From NCBI RefSeq assembly GCF_048537545.1, contig NZ_CP183218.1: a DNA stretch of 64,000 bases; one strand, given 5' to 3'. The notes under the pieces were generated by a model. That model saw only the letters and a program-made list of their open reading frames with translations, made no database searches and was not told where the DNA came from. The translations under genes were made by a program, and so were the position numbers. Source of the DNA: Chania fonticola_B (GTDB taxonomy: Bacteria > Pseudomonadota > Gammaproteobacteria > Enterobacterales > Enterobacteriaceae). Shown here piece after piece: positions 26,282 to 35,245 of this stretch; within the stretch, counting starts at the first letter, position 1; each line of letters opens with the position of its first letter.

Positions 26282-27199
26282 TTACCAGCTAAAGCCTTTG
26301 GCGTTGCTGCTGTCGATCAGCTTCACTTTCACCGGAATGGTGCTTGGTACGTTGGCACCCCAGTAGCGGGCCAGAGCAATCCCCAAGGCAATGCGTGCCT
26401 GGTCGCGTGGGAACTGGGCGGAGGTGGCGATAAACGGTGAGTTTGGTTTCAGGATCTCCTTAATCGCTTCAGGCTGGCCATCGACGCTGACCAATTTGAC
26501 CTTGGCACCGTTACTCTCAATGGCTGCCAATGCGCCCAGGGCACCTACGTCGTTGACGCTAAAGATACCGGCCAGGTCGGGAGTAGATTGCAGCATGTTT
26601 TCGGTCACGGTCAGTGCGGTATCGCGCTCTTGCTTACCGTTCTGCTTGGTGACAATCTTCATTTCCGGGTGCTTTTTAATGGCGTCTTCAAAACCACGGA
26701 CGCGTTCCAGGATCGGCACCACCGGGATACCGTCCAGGATCGCCACTTTGCCTTTGTTGCCCAGTGATTTGGCCAGGTATTCACCCGCCTGGAAACCGGC
26801 ATCATAGTTTTCCGAACCGACAAAGGAATCCAACGGGCCTTCGGCCTGGGCATCGATCGCCACGACCACCGCTCCGGCCTTGTGGGCAGAGATCACCGCC
26901 GACTGCACGCCAACCGAATCTGTCGGGTTAATCAGTAAAATATCGACTTTCTTTTGCAGCATATCTTCCACATCATTTATCTGCTTTGAGACGTCATGAT
27001 GGGCATCCGCAATATACAGCTTGGCGCCAATATCACCGGCGGCCTGCTCTAATGCCTGTTTCATGGAGACAAAATAGTCGTTATTCATTTCCTGGAATGA
27101 AACGCCAATGGTGATCTGTTTAGCTAATGCCGATTGGCTGGCCAGCAGCATGCCGCCGGCGAGCATCACGGGTAAGGTTTTCTTGAATAATGAAAACAT
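26282..27199 (-). CDS. ABC sugar transporter periplasmic binding protein (RbsB family)
   Basis: The 305-residue protein has a signal peptide (hydrophobic stretch LPVMLAGGMLLASQSALA, cleaved before KQITIG) and a CUT2 sugar-binding fold. Visible segments are VSFQEMNNDYFVSMKQ, ILLINPTDSVGVQSAV, VAIDAQAEG, RVRGFEDAI and IFSVNDVGALGALAAI. It should capture the substrate of the polyol pathway in the periplasm. It lies between the dehydrogenase and ATPase genes. Confidence 0.93.
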   Translation of the reverse strand: MFSLFKKTLPVMLAGGMLLASQSALAKQITIGVSFQEMNNDYFVSMKQALEQAAGDIGAKLYIADAHHDVSKQINDVEDMLQKKVDILLINPTDSVGVQSAVISAHKAGAVVVAIDAQAEGPLDSFVGSENYDAGFQAGEYLAKSLGNKGKVAILDGIPVVPILERVRGFEDAIKKHPEMKIVTKQNGKQERDTALTVTENMLQSTPDLAGIFSVNDVGALGALAAIESNGAKVKLVSVDGQPEAIKEILKPNSPFIATSAQFPRDQARIALGIALARYWGANVPSTIPVKVKLIDSSNAKGFSW

Positions 27200-27332
27200 A
27201 GTTTATTCTCCTGTTGTAGGGGCGGTATTTTTCTTTCAGTGTTATTTATAATAATTAGGTCGTTATCGGCCAGAAGTCGGCCTCGCCATCAAAGGGCGTT
27301 ATCATTGTTTGCTTAAAACTAATCACTCAATA

Positions 27333-28400
27333 TTAAGGGACTAAAATAACCTTGATGGAATCCGTTGAATCGGCCAGGGCGAATGCCTGATCCCATTCTT
27401 TTAATGAATAACTGTGGGTCACCACGCCTTTGGAGGTCACCAGACCCCGTTCAAAAAGATCGATGGCAATTTCATAGCTATAAGGTGCCAGGTGCGCCCC
27501 GCGAATATCCAACTCTTTGCGATCGCCGATGATTGACCAGTCTACGGTGGTTTCCTTACCAAACACGCTGAACTCGACAAAGCGGCCGAGCTTACGGATC
27601 ATCTGCAATCCTTGGGTAACCCCAATCGGTGCGCCGGTTGCTTCGATGTAAACATCACAGCCGTAGCCGTCGGTTAACGCCTTGACGATTTTATCGGCAT
27701 CTTCCTTGAGCGGGTTGATGACCACGTCGGCACCGAAGGCTTTTGCCAGCTCCAAACGTTCGTCGATGGCGTCAATCACGATCAGCTTTTTCGGCGTCTT
27801 CAGCTTGGCAACCTGTACCATACAAAGCCCCAACGGCCCGGCACCGGCCAGCACTACGACGTCGTCTAACTGGATATCCCCACGGGCAACGGTGTGGATA
27901 GCACAGGCCATCGGCTCGATCAGCACGGCATCTTCATGGCTGAGGCTTTCCGGGATCTTGTGCACGATGGCATTGGCGGAAAAACGCATGTATTCCGACA
28001 TTCCCCCCTCGGCCACGTCCTTTTGGAAGCCGTAGATATTGTGCGTCTCACACATCCAATAGCTGCCGGACTTACAGTAACGGCACTCCCAGCAAGGCAC
28101 GATCTGCTCGGCAATGACGCGTTCGCCGATCTTGTACTTCTGCTCTGTGCCTTCTCCCATGGCAACAATACGGCCGTAAAATTCGTGGCCGGGCACGACC
28201 GGCGGTTTTACCCAAGGGTTTTCACCCCAAAACATCTGGGCACCGTTTTTACATTTACAATCGCCGGCACAGATCCCGCAGCCTTCGACCTTGATCACCA
28301 ACTCTTTGGCTTTAGGTAGCGGGGTAGGGACTTGTTCAAACCGGTAATCCTGCGGGCCATGGCAAACCACCGCGCTCATCTTTTCGGGTAACTGACTCAT
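27333..28400 (-). CDS. Zinc-dependent polyol dehydrogenase, erythritol/L-threitol dehydrogenase-like
   Basis: The 355-residue medium-chain dehydrogenase has the catalytic zinc residues in GCGICAGDCK and PGHEFYGR, the structural zinc cysteines in CWECRYCKSGSYWMC, and the NAD-binding segment AGAGPLGLCMVQVAK. It strongly resembles, from memory, the EltD-type erythritol/L-threitol dehydrogenases of mycobacteria. The ATG at 28400 (preceded by GGAGAGG) is chosen over an upstream in-frame ATG at 28430. In this operon it should oxidise the imported polyol to a ketose, for example L-xylulose. It is the first gene behind the operator pair. Confidence 0.88.
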   Translation of the reverse strand: MSQLPEKMSAVVCHGPQDYRFEQVPTPLPKAKELVIKVEGCGICAGDCKCKNGAQMFWGENPWVKPPVVPGHEFYGRIVAMGEGTEQKYKIGERVIAEQIVPCWECRYCKSGSYWMCETHNIYGFQKDVAEGGMSEYMRFSANAIVHKIPESLSHEDAVLIEPMACAIHTVARGDIQLDDVVVLAGAGPLGLCMVQVAKLKTPKKLIVIDAIDERLELAKAFGADVVINPLKEDADKIVKALTDGYGCDVYIEATGAPIGVTQGLQMIRKLGRFVEFSVFGKETTVDWSIIGDRKELDIRGAHLAPYSYEIAIDLFERGLVTSKGVVTHSYSLKEWDQAFALADSTDSIKVILVP

Positions 28401-28437
28401 TTTCCTCTCCATTGTTATGCTTGATAGCAATACGAAT

Positions 28438-28557
28438 TCAATGTTGACGTTGTCATTTTTAGGGAAATAGAAAGGTTAATATTTATTTAAGTTATATTTT
28501 TCATGATGTTGATAATAAATTTAAACTCTTTACTGAAAATGACAACGTGAACATTGG
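28438..28557 (-). promoter_or_regulatory. Pair of inverted operator-like sequences upstream of the polyol operon
   Basis: The sequence at 28438-28462 is repeated in inverted orientation at 28534-28557, with about 21 of 23 positions identical. The common core is TGACAACGT(C/G)AACATTG, centred on a CG step (28448.5 and 28546.5, 98 bp apart). CG-centred partial palindromes are typical of LacI-family operators. The nearer copy lies about 48 bases in front of the dehydrogenase start. The link to the LacI-type gene at 19357-20361 is inferred. Confidence 0.65.
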
Positions 28558-28639
28558 CGATCATATAACCAAACTGGAGAAAACATTTGTTTGATCAAAC
28601 TCACACATCGTTAACATCTGACGTAAAGATTCTACAAAT

Positions 28640-28655
28640 TCAGATCATGATCACA
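28640..28655. promoter_or_regulatory. CRP-like site between the polyol operon and dcuC
   Basis: TCAGA-TCATGA-TCACA matches the CRP consensus TGTGA-N6-TCACA at 8 of 10 positions, with a perfect right half. It lies in the divergent intergenic region (28401-28969) and could serve either side. The remainder of this 569-bp gap, apart from the operator pair, shows no convincing gene. Confidence 0.45.
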
Positions 28656-28969
28656 ATGTTATGTCGGCTGTATGTAAGATAGGGGAGAGATGAGTCATTT
28701 AATTTATTGAAATTAAATCAATTATTTTCCTGTTTGATGGTCAGTTTGCTTGCTCTGGGCTGTCTGGCTGCGGCTTCCGACATCTACCCGCCCGGTGGAA
28801 GGTTATCGCCAAAGCGACCTGGCTGGGAATTTCACGATTTGTTGATAGTTTCCCCCTGTAACATTGATGAATGTCATAATATCTTGTAGTGCTTTTCGGC
28901 AGAGTGTGGCGTCAATCGGCTGCTATCGGGCGATGAGCTGAAGTAAAATAATTAAATCGAGGAATAATA

Positions 28970-30325
28970 ATGGAACTTCTGATTGGAGCCTTGGTAGCGG
29001 TGTTCGTTGGCCGTTACATCATCAAGGGCTATTCTGCCACTGGGGTGTTAATGGTTGGCGGCCTGTTGCTGCTGGCGGTGAGTGCCTTTATGGGCAAAAA
29101 TCTGCTGCCCGCGAGTGCGACGTCGACCGGGTGGCGCGCCACCGATATTTTCGAATATGTCAAAATCCTGCTGATGAGCCGCGGTGGCGATCTCGGCATG
29201 ATGATCATGATGCTGTGTGGCTTCGCCGCTTACATGACGCACATTGGCGCCAATGACGTGGTGGTCAAGCTGGCGTCCCGTCCATTGCAGATGATCAATT
29301 CCCCCTATTTACTGATGATTGCGGCCTACTTTGTTGCCTGCCTGATGTCACTGGCCGTCTCTTCGGCGACAGGGCTTGGCGTGCTATTGATGGCAACGCT
29401 GTTCCCGCTGATGGTTAACGTGGGGATCAGCCGCGGTGCGGCGGCAGCTATCTGTGCTTCTCCTGCAGCCATTATCCTTTCGCCTACTTCGGGTGATGTG
29501 GTGCTGGCCGCCAAGGCGGCCGAAATGCCGCTGGTGGATTTCGCCTTCAAAACCACGCTGCCGATCTCTATCGCTGCCATTATCTGTATGGCGATTGCCC
29601 ACTTCTTCTGGCAACGCTATCTCGACCGTAAAGCCAACGAACAGCACCACATCATGGACGTGAGTGAAATCACTACCAACGCGCCCGGTTTTTACGCCAT
29701 CTTGCCGTTTACCCCGATCCTGGGGGTACTGGTCTTTGATGGTAAATGGGGGCCGGAGCTGCACATCATTACCGTATTGGTGATTTGTATGTTCATGGCT
29801 GCGGTGATCGAGTTTATCCGCAGCTTCAATGCCAAAACGGTGTTCGCCGGTTTAGAAGTGGCTTACCGTGGCATGGCCGATGCGTTTGCCAGCGTGGTGA
29901 TGCTGTTGGTGGCAGCTGGGGTGTTTGCCCAAGGCTTGAGCACCGTTGGCTTCATCAGCGGCTTGATCAGCCTGGCACAGTCGTTTGGCACCGGCGGTAT
30001 CATCATGATGTTGGTGCTGGTGGTGATCACCATGCTGGCGGCGATGACGACCGGCTCTGGTAATGCGCCGTTCTATGCGTTTGTTGAGCTGATCCCGAAA
30101 CTGGCGGCACAGATGGGGGTTAACCCGGCTTACCTGGTGATCCCGATGCTGCAAGCTTCCAACCTGGGCCGTACGCTCTCGCCTGTTTCTGGCGTAGTGG
30201 TAGCGGTTTCTGGTATGGCAAAAATCTCACCGTTCGAAGTAGTGAAACGTACCTCGGTACCGGTGATTGTCGGGCTGGTGGTGGTGATTGTGGCGACGGA
30301 GTTGCTGGTGCCAGTGCACCTGTAA
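28970..30325 (+). CDS. dcuC: Anaerobic C4-dicarboxylate transporter DcuC
   Basis: The 451-residue inner-membrane protein matches E. coli DcuC (461) across its whole length, for example LLMSRGGDLGMMIMMLCGFAA, SLAVSSATGLGVLLMATLFP and SNLGRTLSPVSGVVVAV. DcuC exports succinate during fermentation and can exchange fumarate, malate and succinate. It has a good ribosome site (GAGGAA) and is transcribed alone. The C-terminus is shorter than in E. coli by about ten residues. An FNR site is expected from the family, but none with the proper spacing was found. Confidence 0.96.
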   Translation: MELLIGALVAVFVGRYIIKGYSATGVLMVGGLLLLAVSAFMGKNLLPASATSTGWRATDIFEYVKILLMSRGGDLGMMIMMLCGFAAYMTHIGANDVVVKLASRPLQMINSPYLLMIAAYFVACLMSLAVSSATGLGVLLMATLFPLMVNVGISRGAAAAICASPAAIILSPTSGDVVLAAKAAEMPLVDFAFKTTLPISIAAIICMAIAHFFWQRYLDRKANEQHHIMDVSEITTNAPGFYAILPFTPILGVLVFDGKWGPELHIITVLVICMFMAAVIEFIRSFNAKTVFAGLEVAYRGMADAFASVVMLLVAAGVFAQGLSTVGFISGLISLAQSFGTGGIIMMLVLVVITMLAAMTTGSGNAPFYAFVELIPKLAAQMGVNPAYLVIPMLQASNLGRTLSPVSGVVVAVSGMAKISPFEVVKRTSVPVIVGLVVVIVATELLVPVHL

Positions 30326-30361
30326 GCTATGTAGGCATGCTGTGCCCGTTTGACATCAATG

Positions 30362-30386
30362 CTGGGCACCTCAAGTGGGTGCCCAG
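30362..30386. terminator. Shared terminator between dcuC and yegH
   Basis: A perfect 9-bp stem (CTGGGCACC at 30362-30370 and GGTGCCCAG at 30378-30386) lies between two converging genes, 7 bases from the yegH stop. T-runs are short on both sides, so it is a probable bidirectional terminator. Confidence 0.65.
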
Positions 30387-30393
30387 TAAAGAT

Positions 30394-31980
30394 TTACTCT
30401 TCGTCCTCTTCGTTAGGTGTCACTAACGGCGTGATCTTCACCTTCACGATGCGGTGGCTACTGATTTCCAACGGTTCAAACAGATAGTCGCCAATCTTCA
30501 GTTGCTCACCTTCGCGTGGAATGCGCTGGCAATGCTCCATCAGCAAGCCTGCCAAGGTATGATATTCCCGCTTTTCTTCTATCGGCAGTGGCACATACAG
30601 CACCAGATCTTCCAGCGGCATATGGCCATTGGCAATCCAGCAACCTTCGCTGGTTTGCTGGATATCATGGCGTGCATCCACCTCTTCATCGGCCTCTGGC
30701 AGATTACCGGCGATGGTTTCCATCACGTCGGTTAACGTCACCACCCCTTCGACCGAACCAAACTCATCCACCACAAACGCAAAGTGGGTTTTGGCCTGGC
30801 GGAACTGCTCCAACGCAGACAGCAGCGTTAACTGCTCCGGGAAGATCAGTGGCTGGCGCACCAAGGCCCGCAGATCCAGCGGTGATTGCTGCAACTGCTG
30901 TTTCAGCACATCAATGGTGTGGATCACCCCTAATGGCTCATCGCTGGCGCTATTTTCGGTTACCACGATGCGCGTATGCTGGTTTTTCTCCAACAGCTGC
31001 GTCAATTTATCCAGCGGGCCGTTAAGCCCAAGGTATTCCACATCGTGCCGCGAAGTCATGATACTGCTGACGGTACGCTGTGCCATGCCCAGCACCCGCT
31101 CGATCATATGGCGTTCCTGCTGGTTGAAGATTTCACCATTCTCGTTATAGCTGTCTGCCAGCAGATGTGCCGAATGGCTGTCGATCTCGGCCTCTTCATG
31201 CTTGCCGCTTAACATGCGCAATACGGCTTCTGCGGTACGCTCACGCAAAGGCCGCACCTTGGAAAGGAAACGGCGGCGGTTAAACTGGGCAAACTGGTTC
31301 AAGGCTTCGATCATCACCGAGAAACCGATCGCTGCGTAGAGATAGCCCTTCGGAATGGCATAGCCAAAGCCTTCGGCCACCAGGCTGAAACCAATCATCA
31401 GCAAGAAGCTGAGACACAGAATAACAATGGTGGGATGAGCATTCACAAAGCGCGTGAGCGGTTTGCTGGCCAGCAACATCAAACCAATGGCGATACACAC
31501 CGCGATCATCATCACGGCCAGATGATCGACCATCCCGACTGCGGTGATCACCGAATCCAGCGAGAAGACGGCATCCAGTACCACAATCTGCGCGACCACT
31601 GGCCAGAAACGCGCACCTTTGCGTGTCCCATGGTGTTCCTCGTCTTTACCCTCCAGCCGCTCGTTCAGCTCCATAGTAGCTTTAAACAGCAGGAAGATAC
31701 CCCCGACCAGCATTATCAGGTCGCGGCCACTGAAAGCGTGCCCCATGGCCACAAAAAGCGGTTTGGTCAGGGTGGCTAGCCAGGATATCGAGGCCAGCAG
31801 CAACAGGCGCATCACGAGCGCCAGTAAAAGACCGACAATGCGGGCTTTATCACGTTGTTTCTTAGGTAATTTTTCCGCCAAAATGGCGATAAAGATCAGG
31901 TTGTCAATGCCCAGTACGATTTCCAGTACAACCAGGGTGGCCAAGCCGGCCCAAATTGTTGGATCTGCGATCCATTCCAT
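30394..31980 (-). CDS. yegH: TerC-family membrane protein with CBS and CorC domains, YegH
   Basis: The 528-residue protein has an N-terminal TerC-type membrane domain of about seven segments (residues 1-235, starting MEWIADPTIWAGLATLVVLE), two CBS domains (about 300-425, with TSRHDVEYLGLNGPL and VVDEFGSVEGVVTLTDVMET) and a C-terminal CorC/HlyC domain. It matches E. coli YegH (527), whose function is unknown; TerC proteins are linked to metal-ion efflux. In E. coli yegH also separates asmA from the capsule genes. Confidence 0.94.
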   Translation of the reverse strand: MEWIADPTIWAGLATLVVLEIVLGIDNLIFIAILAEKLPKKQRDKARIVGLLLALVMRLLLLASISWLATLTKPLFVAMGHAFSGRDLIMLVGGIFLLFKATMELNERLEGKDEEHHGTRKGARFWPVVAQIVVLDAVFSLDSVITAVGMVDHLAVMMIAVCIAIGLMLLASKPLTRFVNAHPTIVILCLSFLLMIGFSLVAEGFGYAIPKGYLYAAIGFSVMIEALNQFAQFNRRRFLSKVRPLRERTAEAVLRMLSGKHEEAEIDSHSAHLLADSYNENGEIFNQQERHMIERVLGMAQRTVSSIMTSRHDVEYLGLNGPLDKLTQLLEKNQHTRIVVTENSASDEPLGVIHTIDVLKQQLQQSPLDLRALVRQPLIFPEQLTLLSALEQFRQAKTHFAFVVDEFGSVEGVVTLTDVMETIAGNLPEADEEVDARHDIQQTSEGCWIANGHMPLEDLVLYVPLPIEEKREYHTLAGLLMEHCQRIPREGEQLKIGDYLFEPLEISSHRIVKVKITPLVTPNEEDEE

Positions 31981-32256
31981 ACGCCTAATTTCACCTTTTA
32001 GTTCGACGGCTTATGCCGCTTTGAGAATGATGGACGCTGAGGGAGGGGATTTCAACACTAAATCCGCACGAGGTGCGGGTAATCTATGCCAGTAGAATAA
32101 TTAAACAGCGTCAGGATCTGGTCAATAAGGGGGCTGATAGCAGAAAACAGGGAACAAATAGCTGCTTATAAATCCTGCACTTAGATAATTATCTTTATAA
32201 TCAATTTGTTGTAAATTAGCTAAACGAGTAAAATCTTAAAAATCGAGTATCCCTAG

Positions 32257-32523
32257 TAGTCTTATTCTGAAAAGGTCTTAATGCAGCCACTAAGACTTGT
32301 TTCACCGGGTCAATAGTATAAGAATCTTAGCATCCTATAAATGATAGCAAGACTGACCACTTGGCCAGGAAGGCATAGCCTTTTCCCTATTCTGCGACTT
32401 GCCTCTCATTAAATTCTGAACAGAACCTCAGGTTCATCTACGAGCGTGGAGTCGGCTGCACGCTCGTCAGTTCAAACATTGTCTACAGTGCATTGGTAGC
32501 TGCAAGCCAAGGGCGGTAGCGTG
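32257..32523 (+). promoter_or_regulatory. Rcs-like boxes and JUMPStart/ops element upstream of galU
   Basis: The JUMPStart sequence runs from 32486 to 32523 and ends with the intact ops element GGCGGTAGCGTG (32512-32523), which recruits RfaH to elongating RNA polymerase. Upstream are two sequences each matching about 10 of 14 bases of the RcsAB box: 32257-32270 (minus strand, TCAGAATAAGACTA) and 32319-32332 (TAAGAATCTTAGCA). The same module recurs before the wecA-like gene at 34948-35197. The rest of the gap 31981-32649 holds no gene that I can support. Confidence 0.85.
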
Positions 32524-32649
32524 CCTAAAACGTCACTTGAATATTTTAATTAATTGATTTTTATAGTTAAAAATTCATTTGGACGTAACGCTCTACCACT
32601 TTTCCTGGCTCTGTTACACTTACTTGTTATTTGTCGGTGGAAAAAATTC

Positions 32650-33549
32650 ATGCAAAAAAGATTGAAGGCCGTTATCCCAGTAGCAGGTTTGGGCACGCGT
32701 ATGCTGCCCGCAACCAAGGCGATCCCTAAAGAAATGCTGCCTGTGGTCGATAAGCCATTGATTCAGTACATCGTGAGTGAATGCGTTGCGGCGGGTATCA
32801 AGGATATCGTACTGGTTACGCACTCATCGAAAAACGCGATCGAAAACCACTTTGATACTTCCTTTGAGCTGGAAGCGACGTTGGAAGCTCGGGTAAAACG
32901 CCAACTGCTTGCCGAAGTTCAAAGTATCTGCCCGCCAGATGTAACGGTGATGCAGGTACGTCAAGGGCAAGCCAAGGGATTGGGGCATGCGGTGTTATGT
33001 GCTCAACCAATGATTGGGGATAACCCATTTGTGGTGCTGTTGCCAGACGTGTTATTGGATGACTCTACTGCCGATCTGCAGAAAGAAAACCTGGCCAAAA
33101 TGATCCAGCGTTTTGAGCAAACCGGCTTTAGCCAGATTATGGTTGAGCCAGTACCGGAAGAGGACGTTTCCAAATACGGTGTGGTCGATTGCGGCGGCGT
33201 GGCGTTAGCCGCTGGTGCAAGTACGCCAATGACTGCGGTGGTAGAGAAGCCTGCACGGGAAGATGCACCTTCTAACCTGGCCGTAGTAGGGCGCTATGTT
33301 CTCTCTGCCGATATCTGGCCATTGTTAGAGAAAACTCCCCCGGGTGCTGGTGATGAAATCCAACTGACCGACGCTATTGCCATGTTGATGGAGCAGGAAA
33401 CGGTAGAAGCTTTCCATATGAGCGGCAAATCCCACGACTGTGGTGACAAACTGGGCTATATGAAGGCGTTTGTCCAGTATGCCCTGCGCCACCCTTCCGA
33501 AGGCGAAAACTTCACCCAGTGGATGAAACAGACCCTGAACAGCAAGTAA
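32650..33549 (+). CDS. galU: UTP-glucose-1-phosphate uridylyltransferase GalU
   Basis: The 299-residue enzyme makes UDP-glucose from UTP and glucose 1-phosphate. The nucleotide-binding motif GLGTRMLPATKAIPKEMLP is intact, and the GalU-type segments KTPPGAGDEIQLTDAI and CGDKLGYMKAFVQYALRH are present, which distinguish it from GalF. The ATG at 32650 gives the family length; the frame opens upstream at 32554. It lies 127 bases after a JUMPStart element and 46 bases before galF, so it should be RfaH-controlled. Confidence 0.94.
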   Translation: MQKRLKAVIPVAGLGTRMLPATKAIPKEMLPVVDKPLIQYIVSECVAAGIKDIVLVTHSSKNAIENHFDTSFELEATLEARVKRQLLAEVQSICPPDVTVMQVRQGQAKGLGHAVLCAQPMIGDNPFVVLLPDVLLDDSTADLQKENLAKMIQRFEQTGFSQIMVEPVPEEDVSKYGVVDCGGVALAAGASTPMTAVVEKPAREDAPSNLAVVGRYVLSADIWPLLEKTPPGAGDEIQLTDAIAMLMEQETVEAFHMSGKSHDCGDKLGYMKAFVQYALRHPSEGENFTQWMKQTLNSK

Positions 33550-33595
33550 TTGCCTGAGCCGGTTAGCACGACCACGAGATTTTAAGAGGAACACC

Positions 33596-34492
33596 ATGTC
33601 GATGAAGTTGAAAGCCGTCATTCCTGTTGCTGGTCTGGGTATGCGCATGTTGCCTGCGACCAAGGCGATCCCGAAAGAGATGCTGCCGATCGTTGATAAG
33701 CCGTTGATCCAATATATCGTCAACGAATGCGTGGCTGCCGGGATCAAGGAAATCATTCTGGTTACCCACTCCTCCAAGAACGCGATCGAAAACCATTTCG
33801 ATACGTCTTATGAGCTTGAGGCGATGCTGGAAGCGCGCGTGAAGCGTCAGTTGCTGGATGAAGTTAAATCCATCACGCCGAAGGGCGTAACCTTGATGCA
33901 CATCCGCCAAGGACAACCGAAAGGGTTGGGGCATGCGGTACTGTGTGCCAAACCATTGGTAGGTGATTCACCTTTTGTGGTGGTGCTGCCGGACGTGCTG
34001 CTGGATGACGCCAAGGCCGATATGCACAAAGACAACCTGGCGCATATGATTGCCCGCTTCGAAGAGAATGGGCTGAGCCAGGTACTGGTGCAGCCTGCGG
34101 ATGAAAACGTGCTGTATGACTACTCGGTGGCAGAATGTGAGACCACGACCCTGCAACCAGGGGAAAGCTCACGCATGACGTCGATCATTGAGAAGCCAAG
34201 CCGTGAAGTGAAACTGAAATCCAATTATTCTGCTGTTGGCCGCTATGTGCTCTCTGCCGACATCTGGCCGATTTTGGAAAAAACTCAGCCAGGTGCCTGG
34301 GGCCGAATTCAACTGACCGATGCGATTGCTGACCTGATGAAACAACAGACGGTAGAAGCGATGGAACTGGTGGGGGAATCGTTTAACTGCGGTGAAAAAC
34401 TAGGCTATCTCCAAGCCTTTGTGACCTATGGCTTACGCCACCCAACGCAGGGCGAAGCCTTCCGTGAATGGGCCGAGCAGTTGAAGCTTTAA
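33596..34492 (+). CDS. galF: GalF, GalU paralogue
   Basis: The 298-residue protein is closely related to the preceding galU but shows GalF hallmarks: GLGMRMLPATKA in place of GLGTRML, and TQPGAWGRIQLTDAI in place of TPPGAGDEIQLTDAI. GalF has little or no catalytic activity in E. coli and is thought to modulate GalU. GAGGAA precedes the start. A tandem galU-galF pair at the head of the capsule region is also known in Serratia marcescens. Confidence 0.92.
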   Translation: MSMKLKAVIPVAGLGMRMLPATKAIPKEMLPIVDKPLIQYIVNECVAAGIKEIILVTHSSKNAIENHFDTSYELEAMLEARVKRQLLDEVKSITPKGVTLMHIRQGQPKGLGHAVLCAKPLVGDSPFVVVLPDVLLDDAKADMHKDNLAHMIARFEENGLSQVLVQPADENVLYDYSVAECETTTLQPGESSRMTSIIEKPSREVKLKSNYSAVGRYVLSADIWPILEKTQPGAWGRIQLTDAIADLMKQQTVEAMELVGESFNCGEKLGYLQAFVTYGLRHPTQGEAFREWAEQLKL

Positions 34493-34947
34493 CGTTCATA
34501 CTGCCAATACTCAAGAAATTGATAATATACGCGTTTTTAGTGGTTGACGCGCAGTAGGTGTTTGTTTTTTTTAACATTAAATTTATTTGAAAAGTTTGTC
34601 ATTTTCTTTTCATCAACGCCAGCTAGTCTAGCGGTAGTCGCAAGATTGCTGGCGTAATTTCAAATGCTGCGCACATTGTTGACTGCTGAGAGTGATTTGC
34701 AAGGCGATACCCTACGTTCTTTAATGTCTCCCCTAAGAAATTGCATTTCAAATTATTTTTTCTTTCAAGGTGGTTTTCCTTGGCTTTGAGAGGTACCCCA
34801 GGACGTTTGTCAGCCAACAGCGTTGATCTTTTAAATGCTGATATTGCGGGCTGAACGAATACTTCAATAGTCAAAAATAAAATCTAAAAATCAATGAGTT
34901 GTCGATTTTTTTTGATGCTAAAAAACTGAATTTTGCAACATAACGAA

Positions 34948-35197
34948 TAGTCTTATTCTGAAAAGGATTTCACGACCTATCTAAGGCTTGTTTCGAACGG
35001 TTAATAGTATAAGAATCTTGTCATCATAATTTGACATTAGTAACGATTTTGTATGCTTGTGATGAATTTTGAATCAGTGAAAGACGGGTTTGATAGGTGA
35101 GTATTGGTAACCCCCACAAGAAAATATGACATAAGCAAGTATGGCTGCGCCTTACTACAGTGCATTGGTAGCTGGTGAGCCAAGAGCGGTAGCGTAG
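34948..35197 (+). promoter_or_regulatory. Second Rcs-like box/JUMPStart module, upstream of the capsule operon
   Basis: This repeats the module before galU. The boxes TAGTCTTATTCTGA (34948-34961) and TAAGAATCTTGTCA (35010-35023) are 62 bp apart, exactly as in the first copy. The JUMPStart sequence runs 35158-35197. Its ops core reads AGCGGTAGCGTA, two mismatches from the consensus. It lies about 50 bases before the wecA-like start. The remaining part of the gap 34493-34947 is AT-rich with no supported gene. Confidence 0.82.
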
Positions 35198-35245
35198 TAG
35201 TACGACTCGGATTGGGTGTTACAACTTCTTGATTATGGTGAAAAT

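Noticed and set aside
28706..28722. FNR-like inverted repeat ATTGA-N7-TCAAT upstream of dcuC
   Set aside because: FNR sites need TTGA and TCAA separated by six bases; this one has one base too many, so it was not annotated although FNR control of dcuC is expected.
28707..28889. A 60-codon frame beginning at TTG (or ATG 28737) with a lipoprotein-like start
   Set aside because: It has a hydrophobic start ending in LALGC, but the lipobox is not canonical, there is no ribosome site and the remainder is uncharacteristic; it lies in a regulatory region before dcuC.
34623..34874. An 83-codon frame on the minus strand in the gap after galF
   Set aside because: No family resemblance, no ribosome site and an AT-rich intergenic setting; it could be a decayed gene but nothing supports a specific call.
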